Shown here: in pieces, positions 13,186 to 25,100 of the stretch | How positions within the stretch are numbered: position 1 is the stretch's first letter | How the letters are laid out: every line of letters begins with the position of its first letter | From: Membranipora membranacea | Lineage: Eukaryota; Bryozoa; Gymnolaemata; Cheilostomatida; Membraniporidae | NCBI GenBank assembly: GCA_914767715.1 | Contig: OU612068.1 | Span: 2,916,001-2,980,000 of the forward strand | Length of the DNA: 64,000 nt | Direction: 5' to 3' | The notes under the pieces: generated by a model | What the model saw: the letters and a program-made list of their open reading frames with translations, nothing else | The model's database searches: none | What the model was told of the DNA's origin: nothing | Program-made: the position numbers and the translations under genes

Positions 13186-15950
13186 GTAGGTCATGCTACT
13201 GTAACGTGACTCCATTTGGTGGTGTAATCTAGCGACTGGTTGCCCAGTGATCCACTGCCAGAAACATCCTGTTGTACCGAGGACCTTCTACATCCTTCTT
13301 CATTTCTGTATTAATGAGAGCCAACCCGTCCATGATTTCATTTTTGAAACCAGAAACACAGGTGCTCAGTCTAAGTGTACTTAACTGTTATGCTGGCAGC
13401 TAAAGGAAAGTTGTTTACCAAAAAGTTGTTACCTAGATATTTCCTAAAGATGAGGGTCCAACAGAAAATTTAACAGGATTCACCAGGCTGCTTGGCGCAT
13501 GATTTTGCAGTTTTGAACTTCCAGCAAACTTGGTTTCAGCCTTGCTATCTCAAATATCAGAGATTTAACGGCATTGTTGTAAAACCAAAAAGTGTATAAA
13601 GGACACTTACTTGGTTCTTGTCGAGATGATCATGGCTTCCGAGATTTGAAGGCTTAGGTAATGTGGCACTCTGTTTGTTCATATTTTATTCCAGGTTCAA
13701 GACTCAGGTTTCACCGTAGTCAAAATCAGTGTTGGCTCGCTCATGTCACCACGATACGAAAAGTAAAATGGTAACAATAATATCAATGATAATATAATAT
13801 TGGTATGATATCATGTTTTGTGTAGTGTTAAGCCTTAGAAATATGTGAAGGTTTAAATCAATCAAACATAGACTGCTCACATCGGTCTGAGACACTTCTA
13901 TATTTTAAAGTTAGGATATTTAACAAATTTACAATCACAAGCATCAACTCTCAATTTGGAAGGTGACCTCTTCACTCGACTGAGTCAGATTTTTACATTC
14001 CTATGTACCTCATTTCATTTATTGAAAAGCCATTATCAGGAACTCATTGTCATACTCAATTAGACTGACCAGGTTGATAGATCAACCAATTCTGATTGAG
14101 TATATGTGCTCAGGCTAATTTTCGGTTGTTAAAAGAAAATACAATATGAAATATGATGTGTAGGAAAGCAATAATTTTGATTACTCATTCTTATTGATTA
14201 GTTCAGTTTTTGGTTTACAGTGTAACAATCACTTTGGTTATATGCTACATGAGTCGGATGAAGAATGCTTTATGATTACCGTGATGATAGAAGTATCTGC
14301 CGCCACACTGTCTTTGATACCTTCATCTAGTCCGCCACGCCGATGCAACACCGTTCATTAAAGCGAATGAAGGAACATGAACCAATGCGAAATGAATTTG
14401 ACCTAAATGCTATTCCCATGTGTTGATTACCCCTAAAATCAATGTGGCATCAACATCTGGAAACAAGTGAATGATTACCACAGCAGATACCCACAACATA
14501 CTAATTATGGAAATTCTAAATCAAAAGATCATTAATCATCATGCTGTATACTATCAAAGGATGGCTTGATGTAGCCTGTCTTGACAACACATGCTAAGCT
14601 CAATGGAATTTCCCAAGATGATCGCTCTTGATTGGAGATGTCATACATTATTTGGGAGAACCTTGAACATAGTTCTTGGGTAGGAGTAAGTCACATGCAA
14701 TTTTTTTCAAGTCTACAGTATTACCCCCTATAGATGCTAACTCCCATGTGATGGCTACACTCAAATGCTGGACCTGATCCAAACTACCCCTTGAACCCCA
14801 TATTGTAGCTCGAGTTATAAACGATCACAGCGACCTTCATTGGAGAAGGTCACCCAATCCTTGGATGAATCATAAGGTGGTATTGTCTGTGTACCTTTCA
14901 CCTTCTCCTGAGCTAGGTGGTTTGGTTGAAGACCTAGCATTGCCTCCAACGTTGTGATTGCTGAACATACCTACGTTTTACATCTGGTAAAATTTTGGCT
15001 TATGTAAAGCGTTCTCTCTCTAAACACCTGGTAGATACAAATATGAGGTGTGTTGCACCAGCATCATACAGGGTGGTTTCGCTTGCCACAAGCCTTTGAG
15101 TTTTTATAACTGCAACTTAACCGCCAAAATGAAGACCTACAATCTGCTAAACGTGTTGTGTAGAAAGCTGTAACAACATCTCAACATGAAACACTTCATT
15201 AGCGAAACATAGCCTTGTCACGTAGCCATTTTTTTCTTGGCAAGCCAACATTGTAGTGTGAACATCAGAATACTCTTAAACCACTTGTCATTGTTGATTG
15301 ATTAATAATGATACATTGCATGGAAGTCAGTTTCATGCAATTTTAATCCAACAGCAAGCTCAAAGTATAGAGAATGTGTGATCTCCTCCTGTAATAAGGT
15401 TTGCCACACATTTCAACAAGTAAATATGCCACATATGTATGAAAGTCAGTGTAAATCTGCAGCAACTAGATCACTAAGATGTTCTCTTAATATCACACGG
15501 CACTCATAGGATGATCACAACAATTACTGCGATACGATGAGATCTCCACTACTTATTTCCTTGTATCAGTGTTATGAGCAAACAGTCAGCAGCCAGAATC
15601 TTGCTGACACCAGCTTTGAGGGGTATTCATGATTACACATTGTGCTGGACATAAAGTCTTGACAGGTTATCGATACATCTGGACATTCCGTAACCAACTC
15701 TATGTGCGCAAAACAAAGTCAGATGAGGCCATCTAGATATGCTCCCAAGATGACCTCAACGAATTACAGTAGCTATGTACAACACAAAGTTCTCTGTGTG
15801 CCAAAACGAAATAGGTGCTAGCTGCTGCATGCAATGGCTACTACACCCACGCCAGATTATACTGATTGTGTCACACACATTCAACTAATAATAATAATAA
15901 AAAACAGGTTATTCTAAATTAAATATTACTAATTGAACTTTTTCTTAACT
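13186..15950. other. Intergenic DNA upstream of gene A
   Basis: No coding exon recognised. The part up to about 15,230 is the upstream flank of the duplication and can be aligned piecemeal with 43,330-45,450. The rest shows no feature I can name. Confidence 0.6.
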
Positions 15951-15959
15951 ACATATAAA

Positions 15960-17970
15960 TATGCGCAGTCTTAATGATAAAATGGGCCACCTTGAAATTT
16001 TATTAGCAGAAATACATTATTATAACAGAGACTTGGTTTGCTGATAATACAATTTTTGGTAAACTTGCTATAGTGGGATATAATTTATAGTGTTAATCTA
16101 GCTTTAACAGAATCTGAGGTGATGTTGCTGTATACGTCTGTGATAGTCTGGAGGTGAGAGTGGCGGATGTCCGGTAGGATGGCTGTGAAACGCTCCAGTT
16201 GCGGGTCGGTGAGTCGAGACGGGAGTTGTGCTCAGTGCTCGCTGTTTAGCGTTCACCCCCGGGCTCTCTGCAAGACTTTCTGGGTAGCCTTGCCCGGATC
16301 TTGGCCACTCTTCCCCATGCCCTGTTGCTGATGGCCAAATCAATATTGATTTGCACTAAGACATTGCTCAGGACACAAATTCTCAAACTACCAAAATTTG
16401 TTTCATTAAAACGGATTGTTCAACACCATTCTTTCTCCTACTCCCTATGGAGACAGTAAAAATAGTCGTATTGTCCATATCTTGATAAATAAGGTTGGAA
16501 ACAATTTGAAATCTTGTACCATTGAGTATGACCTAGCTGATCATCGACCTTAATGCTTATCCTTTGTTTACAAGAAATTGACACCGAAATGGCACAACTC
16601 ACCATTAGCCATATCTCAGCCGAAAATTAACTACGCTATTTTAAACGAAAACAACCAGAAATTTGACTGGTCACCAATTCACCAAATTACTAATCTAGCC
16701 TTTGAAACATTATTATCGAACACTACTCTACCATAATCGAAAATTCAAGCAAGAAGACCCAAAAGCGACATTTTTAAATGCTGTGGATGACCACAGAATT
16801 ATTTGAACTTAGAGAAAAGCGTACAAAAATGCACATTAAATATAAACAAAGACCTTTAAAAGCTGATTTGAAGACAAAATACCAAAATTTTGTAACTACA
16901 AAAATTAACAACGCAAAGACGTTTTTTTACAAAAAAAAAAGGAGTTTTTATACTGTCAATCCAACCAGAACGAAAAATGGAGATTTTTAAGCAAAATTCC
17001 GAACAAAAATCTCAAGCTGAAAAACCTATTATTTTGAAAGATCAAGCAGGAAGTGTGATTGAGGACAAAGCAATGATTGCAAACACGTTTATTTGCTTTT
17101 TACTGAGATAGGGGAGGAAATTTCATCGAACCTCCCTCTCCCCAACTTCTCTCCTGAGTATTATTTTGAAAAAGAGAACACCCAAATAAATGCAGATTTG
17201 AACTCTATGAAATCGATACTAATGACGTTTTAAAAGTAATTGACAGTTTTTTCAAATCGGAAGGTAACTGGCCCAGAAGGTATTACAATGCAATCCTTAA
17301 AAGAATGCAAATTTATCTTAATCCCAATTTGTAATTTATCTTACAAATTTAGTTATCTAAAGATCCTGATTGACTAAAGAATTGCTCATGTAAATCCTCT
17401 ATACAAAAAGGGTGATAAAAATACTTGCACAAACTATCGGCCGATTTCAATTTTACCTGCCCTGGGAAAAATTATAGGGAAAATACTATCTTTTCAAATT
17501 AGGGAATTATGAGATGTTTTATTCAAAGCCCTTAAAAAGCAGTATGATAGCCGAAGCAGTTAAGCTATTTTTAGATAACAAAACAATGACTGATTTTTAC
17601 TACACATTCTTCTATCCCAATCTCATATATAACATTGAGTTCTTGGGCCATGCTTGTGAAACAAATTTAAAACCAATAAAAACTTAAAATTATGCCTTTA
17701 ACAATGTTTTTTGAATAGAGATTATTAAAATCGTTTTCAAATCACATCCAACGGTAGAAATTTTAAAACTTTTGCCAGAACATAAACATGATACTAGATC
17801 AAAAGCCCTAAAAACAATTCAAGTCAACAACATGGATGGGAGGTCCCTGTTGACTGTTGTACACAGGTGTGAAACTGTACAACAGGTACCTTTTGAAGAT
17901 TGGACAGGATCTTGGAACGATCCCATGTCTGGTCTGGCTGAGCGCCTTTGGGTCTATGTTTGACAGCGGG
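15960..17970 (+). mobile_element. Decayed CR1/L2-like non-LTR retrotransposon
   Basis: Broken frames on the plus strand give an endonuclease remnant (segment ending DLADHRP near 16,530-16,550), a linker rich in lysine (16,778-16,990), the reverse-transcriptase block LYKKGDKNTCTNYRPISILP near 17,400-17,460, and a C-terminal piece EHKHDTRSKALKTI near 17,780. The order endonuclease, RT block, then HSYNTR-like tail is that of CR1-group ORF2. Multiple stops and frameshifts make it inactive. A GC-rich stretch at about 16,090-16,345 does not fit the element and may be a nested insertion. Confidence 0.75.
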
Positions 17971-18508
17971 CGCTGTGCTGACTCGTGCTTCGACTTATCG
18001 GCGTGTGGATGTTCTTCATGCGTGACCATCGGGACAGCCGTCACTCTAGTCTTCGGACTATCTGGCTGAGCCCTTGCTTTTCGTTTATTTGCATTACATA
18101 CTTCTATGACAAATTCTTTTATGTTGATTTAACTAATTTTTTAGCATAAACAATAAGAGTAAAAATTGTTTTGGACATCAGTATTTGAGTTTCAATCACT
18201 GGGTTTTTAAAAAACTGTCTTATGTTATTACGGCCCCAACGGAGGAGACAACCAATCTGGTATCTTTTGGAGTATAGAGAAAGAATATGTCGCAGCCAAG
18301 ACTTTTCACTATCAATAAACATGACCTGCTAGTAACTAAGAAAATAAAGGATTCACTTATCTCTACAGCTGCAACAAAGGTATAGACTCCCATTGTTAAT
18401 ACACATACTCTTGGTCCGTAGATGGGAAAACTGACCCCTCACTATTAATTTATTTTAGTGACAATTAAAGACAGGTAATAATCTTTATGACATCCTTAGA
18501 ATCATTTT

Positions 18509-18736
18509 TCAAGACAACAGAGCGCCACTGTAGAGCTGGTGAGTTATACTAGAGTTATGGTCTGGGATGTTGAAACCTAGATCAGTACACCCTTGTGTCA
18601 GCGCTGTGCAATCAGAGAATTCGCCTTTCTCCACAAAAGCATCATAGTTAAAAGGAGTATTCATTGGTTTTGAATGCAGTTTGGTTTTTATTGTAGTGTA
18701 AATAAATTTATGGTGACCATTCAGAAAAAAATGAAA
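18509..18736 (-). other. Unrecognised 75-codon open frame with acceptor-like start
   Basis: From a CTGTAG acceptor-like site at 18,737 the minus strand is open for 75 codons to a TGA at 18,509-18,511. The product contains NTPFNYDAFVEKGEFSDC, then a second cysteine in QGCTDLGF. It lies about 420 bases past the last recognised EGF exon of gene B. Phase 0 entry does not fit the phase 2 end of that exon unless a 13-nt microexon (WQQMM, about 18,903-18,915) intervenes. It may be a terminal exon of gene B, transposon debris, or chance. Confidence 0.3.
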
Positions 18737-19158
18737 CTACAGCCTTAATCTCATCTAGGAAATGAGTTCATATTGTTCTGCTTTAAAAATAACGAGCAGT
18801 GTCAACCAAAATCTCTTGTGGATAAATAATAATAGGATAAATATCGTATTTTCTGTGTCGTAGTCCAGTACATATTTCATAGGTCTTTGACAGGTTACCA
18901 TCATCTGTTGCCTTACTTATCTACAAAAAAATGCATCAGTGGATTCTTGAGTCAACTGCACAGAAAAAACAAGGGAGTGATAGCTTTTAAGATTGGCTCG
19001 TTATTTTAGATTGAATCTTCAATATTCTTAAGTGCAGCATTTCTAAATACTAAACATATTTAACAGTGCAATAATAGGTAAGAAAGAAATTTAAAACTGG
19101 CAAAAAAGGCGCATTTTAGGTGCCACACCAACACCACATTTATGATTACTACACTTAC

Positions 19159-22100
19159 CAATTTGGGCCAGGCAAGTCACTGCATGTAAAGCTTCCAACA
19201 GTATTCTCACATTGTTTACCGACCGGGCAGCGATTCAGATCATCACATTCATTGACATCTACAAAATGATAGTCAATGGTTATTAATTTACAAAGCTTGC
19301 GTTTCAGTTCCAAAACAGTAGGGAATGATTAAATTATAAAAAAATTGAACAGATATATTTAAGCACGACACAATCGCTATAAAATATTTGTATTTTGTAC
19401 TAACCGTGGCACATGTCGGTCTCTGGGTCCCGTATGTAACCTTCAGAGCAGAGCCATTCAACATCATCACACTCACATCTGTATCCACCAATCAGGTTCT
19501 CACATTTCTGTCTGCAGCCACCGTTGTTGGTCTGACACTCATCAATGTCTATTAATATGACGAAATGAAAGAAATTCAGTGTTTATTTTCATTATCTATT
19601 GTTGAACAAAATGTTCACTGATATGAATACAGCAGTTCTAGAGGAAGTTTGATGCCAGTAATCATTATGCATCATTGATATTTATTATTGTGATTGCTCT
19701 CATCGCATGCATGTATATGCCAACAAAGCTCTTGATGGCGTTCTTGTGTTTGAACATAAAGAAGTAGGGAGAATTCCACCTACCATCACATTTAGTGTCA
19801 TCGTCAACATTGATTCTGAATCCAGCTTCACAGGAGCATGAGAACTTTCCTTGTTCATTGTCACAGGTCTGTTGACAACCATCTTCGTTTCTATCACATT
19901 CGTTAATATCTATGAAAAACATAGGAAATGAAAATACGAGTCATAGTATTGGTACTGAGGGAAAGATAAACATAGGTCATGAAGGCTGAATCAAATAAAG
20001 CTAGTCCGAATCCTGTTCATAGCAGTATAAATTGTTATTTGATCATCGCACAATATTCTATTAAAAAATCAAGTTGCTGAGCTCACCATGACAAGATTTG
20101 CCGTCTTGGTCGAGTTCCCATCCTTGGTTACAGAAACATTCAGCATCTTGACGATTACATCCCTGATCACACCCGTTATTCAGGACATCACACTTATCTG
20201 TGAATGAAAATTTAAGGATCTGTATCAAGTATCTGAACAAACTCTTTGGGAAGGTGGTGGGCAAAACTCAGGTAAAAATAGGATAAGAGGGCTAAACTAT
20301 TATTTGCAGTCTCTCGCAGATAAATTGTAAATCCATTTTTTCTTTCTTATAATGTAACATATCATAGGGGAAAAAAATATGGGGTGCTTCACGCATATGT
20401 AACCGAAAGTGACGATCAACGCCACTGTATATGTTGTTTGGCAGACAGGGTACTTGCCATAGTATTAGATGTTGTTAATATGGTGCAGAATTGATGAACA
20501 AATGAACACCAAACCAATTGTTTTGAGCGTGGCACATCTAGCAAGCTGAGAACAGTTGTTTCGCCAAAACTGCACCTTAGTTTATCAAGATATATTTCTT
20601 GAAGGCATCGGATGACCACCTGCCAAAAGATCTTATTCTTGAGTCAGACCAGCCCTGAATGCTAGCCCAGGTAGCGCCACCTCGTCTCAGTGAGTGAAGA
20701 GTGACCCAGCCCTCTATTTTTGAATCATTTAGGACTTCACTGAACTCTTTTCTGAACTCTGCTGTTGTGACTTCAAACAAAGGGCTGCTGCTGGAGGGTT
20801 CTAAGTGTTTTAAATACCTAGTAGCGAGGCGAACTGGGCATGTCTCTCCCCCTACTGCTTTAATCATAATGCTTGCTGACTCTGCGGAATTCTTGAAAGA
20901 ATTAATGAGCACTTCCATGGCACCCTTGCTAAAACACACATCACCAACCGACATATGATGCCCTGCTGAGGATATACAATACTTGATAGGGCGTAAGAAC
21001 CCATAAAAATCACAAGATACCATGGCAGAAAAGCGCCTCCCATCTAGACTCCCCAAGACCCGCTCTGCCTTAGTGATCAGAGTGTGTAAATGGTCAAGAG
21101 ATAACGCCTGTGTTTTCTTTTGAGTTCGACCCTGTGAGTTTTTAATACCCCTTGATATTAACTTTAGTTTATGGGTAGCTAGGAGTTGGTAACCTCACTG
21201 TTCTTTTTTACACAAAATAATTTTACTGCTGACACATGCGACAGGATTGCGCCGTGTTTCTTTCCGTCTTGGGCTAGGCTTGTGATCAACAACTCCAGTG
21301 ACGAAGTAGACAATATTTTGAGCTTGTGCTCAGAGCAGAACATTTTGTATTGGTTCTAAAATTGATCATAGGACTTCGTTGAGCCTTCGGACAAAGACTT
21401 TTCTAAGAAACCCTTCGCCTTAGCTTTCAGACCTGAAATAATTAGTGCGGGAATCTTTTATGTATCATACGTATGTACCTATTTTTCTATAACAAATATC
21501 GCATAATAATAATTGATGTCACATGAGTGCTTTGACCTTCTCACCCCCGCGCTTCACGTCCTGAGGTTTAAAGTGCAACAACACACAAAATCAACTAGTT
21601 AACAAAATAGATTGTATATACACTAACTGTTATAGATCTTTGAAAATATCTGAGATGTTAGTTTTTATGAAAAGGATATTTGGTTCTTTGTATAAATAAA
21701 GATACCGGTCAACCTTTTCAGGTCTGTCCAATCCAGGGATGGGATTCATTACTCAATAGCATCTTTTTCTTTGCTCAATAGTCCAATGGTTGACTGCATA
21801 CCACATTTACTGCAGCTTTATTTAACTTCTGTTAACTAGACAGACAATGACAGACTTAGTTTCTTTCAAGACCGCGTGGTGACTGGATGTCAGATTGAAG
21901 GAAAGAATATGTGAGTAACATAAAAGCCTATCATTGGCTGTGAACAGTAGTTCTAAGAAAGCCTATCATTGGCTGTGAACAGTAGTTCTAAGTTTTCCTT
22001 ACCAATAAGTTTTCCTTAGTTGGTTGAGGGAGGGCAACTTTTTATTCAGTTGACCTTGGATTATTTGTCATGTCTTGGGACTGATTGCCAAGACAAGGAG

Positions 22101-25100
22101 AGTGTTATAAGGGCAGAAAAAAATCTTTTTTGTACCAAAAACTTTATTTTTGGATAGAAGTTTCCCTGCATTCAATTGGAGGCGATATAGGCTTCAGAGA
22201 ACTGTCATGTTGGATCTACCTTCAATAGTGTCAGATGTTCATTCCTGTCTGACTAGAACACAGAGTTGTTATAATTTTTCCCATAAGATTTTGGGTCAGT
22301 TAAAAGCACAATATTAATCCAGTATCGAGTTAGATAAAATGATAAAAATAATATTGTATGCATGTATGTATGGATATTTTTTCATAATTTCCTCTAGACT
22401 TACGTATACAAGTTTCCAAGTCTTCACCGAGCACCATAGTGTCTGGGCATGAACATTCAGATTCCAGATCTGTTGTTGTACATGTGTGTGAACAGCCACC
22501 ATTGTCAATAGTGCATGGATCAACAGCTGAAATATCGATGATGAATGTTTGTAAGTGGAAAATAGGAAGGTTGTGAATTTAACAAACCTGCTGAAAAGGT
22601 TAATATTCACAAAGGTTTCAGTAATTGACGCACTGAATATCAACATTCATATTGTGGCATAAGAAAGAGCTTATTTTATCCAGCTAGATGAAAGCAAGTC
22701 CTGGACATCAATCCCATGAACTCTGTGTCTTATGATGGTACTGATTTTGAAGGAAGTGAATTTCATATTTGAAATTTTGATGTCTTGGTATTCCAAGTGA
22801 GTTTCATATCAATGGACAATGATATAACATATGTCATCATACAATAAGAAAAAAATAACTCCAACTGCTCAACAAAACTCAAGCACAAATTAATATTTGA
22901 AAATGCAAAATTGTACGCTTTGTTATGTTGAATCATAAGCTATTGATTGCATTATTGAATAACCCACAACTCTTACCTTCACATTTCTTTTTATCAGTGC
23001 CAAGGCGGAATCCTTCGGGGCAGTGACATATATAGCCTGGAACTGTGTTCTCGCAAGTACCATCACAGTCATCAGTCCCTTCAGCACACTGATCAATTTC
23101 TAGAGATCAACAAGAGAAACAATCACTAGAATTATCAAACGCTACTCTAACATATGCATGAAGAATATTGTATCAGTACAGGTACTCATGTTTACCCTCG
23201 GAACAAAAAATAAGATTCGTTGATTCGAAGCAACGAAAAACAGACAACTGAAAACCATGAAATAAGTGATGTCATTTGCTGGCAACAACAGTTGTGCTAA
23301 TAGCCTGAGCCGCTAGATTTAATTGAATATGATCAAACGAACCTTCACAGCTCTTTCCATCTTGTTGCAATCTGAAGTCTTCTCTACATGTGCACACCAC
23401 AGTTCCATCTTCAATGTGATCACAGTTATGCTGACAACCTCCATTATCAACATTACATTTATCTATAAAAATATGGAATAACATTAGTAGTCACAGTACC
23501 TGAATAGACAATGTTTATTATGCACATTCTTTGACATTGACGACACTAAGCCAGGTGTGAGACCAAAATTTCAATCCATCATTTCAAAGAATTGGCTGAA
23601 TCTGAGTGAATCCTATGACCATGCATCATAAGTCATTGAGCTCATACCTAAGCAAGTTGTCTTGTCGTCGGCCAACTCAAATCCATTGCGACAGGTACAC
23701 ACAAATTCTCTTCCATCTCTGTTTTCACAGATGTGACCACATGGTTTGTCCTCCTCACAAGCATCATAGTCTGTCATAAAGAGTTGAGATTGTGATCAAC
23801 ACGGCATCTATGGATCTTTCTATGATTGCACAATATAAGGAAAAAGTATATCCACTGCGAAAAGGTACCTTCCTGCATTAATGTCAACTATTTGAAACAA
23901 AAATGTTCTTGTACCGTCTGGTCTTACGAAAAATACAGCTAGTGTCATATGTCATATGTCATGCACTCACCTATGCATGTCTTTCTGTCGACATCAAGCT
24001 CTTTGGGTTCTGGGCATTCACAGTGGTGTCCTGGTGCATCATTAACACAAGTTTCTGAACATCCTCCGTTAAACTCGTCACATTCATTCTTATCTAAAAA
24101 TCAAAAAATTTGTTTACGTTTGAGTTTGCCAAGAGCAAGTCGATTATTGTCCGTCTTATTTGTTGAATATCTGAACACAGATATCCTATTCCTGGGAGAG
24201 ATCGCTGAATGTATCATAGTTGTCCTATCCCATTTGTGAATTTATTACAGCTATAGCTTTAACACCAGTGAGCATAAAAGCTTTCCAAATGTTTGACTGA
24301 TTTTTTGACAGAACTGCTCCAAATAGGCTGTATCTGAAAACTCACCTTTGCATGTTTTGTCATCAGCATCAAGGATTTCACCTTCAGGACATCCACATTT
24401 GAATGCACCATTCTCCAGATTCTCACAAGTTCCAGCGCATCCGTGGTTATCACATCCATCTGCGTCACAGTAAAGCAAATTTATGAAGGGGGAGGTAAAA
24501 ACTAAAGGAAAGTACGAATGTGTTTGTACGTTTACGGTAGGCTAAAGAGATGAATATGGTGCATTGAAAAACCCATAAATATTATGAATGTTTTATGTTG
24601 AGTTTTATCATTGTAAAATGAACATACCGACACATTCACCATCTACATCTTCATATCCAGGTCCGCAGCTGCATTCATAGGGTTCTTCTCCTTCATCAAC
24701 CTTATTACACACCTGCTCACATGGGTTGTCCGCAGCGTCACATGGATCTATGAAAGTAATCATTGGTAAGATAGAAGACAACTTCTTCTTTAAAACAGGT
24801 TCCCAAGCTACTACTCTTCACGAGTTAAATAATACGAGATTTTTTTTTGCATTGCTTTTCATGCAAGCATCTTATTTTGCTCAGCCCATTAAATTCAATT
24901 GACTTTCAATTGTTATAATTAGGAAGTTGTTGCCCAGATAAGACGGCAATTGGTAGCATCTTTGAACTTCATTTAATTGCTTAATAATACTCACGGACGC
25001 ATGACCTATCCTCCTGTTCAAACATTCCAGGTTTGCATTTACAGCCGACTTCCCCTCTACCGTTAAGCTCACATTGTTCGTTCTCGCCACAGCCGCCATT

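Larger units (their letters stand above)
3665..15230 (-). repeat. Segmental duplication, copy A
   Basis: Exons, introns and upstream DNA here match 33,280-45,450 in the same order and orientation. Exon lengths are identical for almost every exon from the start codon to the first EGFs. Homology continues upstream: both copies share a stretch reading GCCTCCAA-x-GTTGTGATTGCTGAACA (14,943 and 44,463), and GTTGCACCAGCAT-x-ATACAGGG (15,053 and 45,043). Breakpoints are estimates. Confidence 0.85.

Noticed and set aside
16104-16343. GC-rich minus-strand frame of 79 codons.
   Set aside because: Proline/histidine-rich low-complexity product with no splice context, inside a region already full of retroposon remnants.
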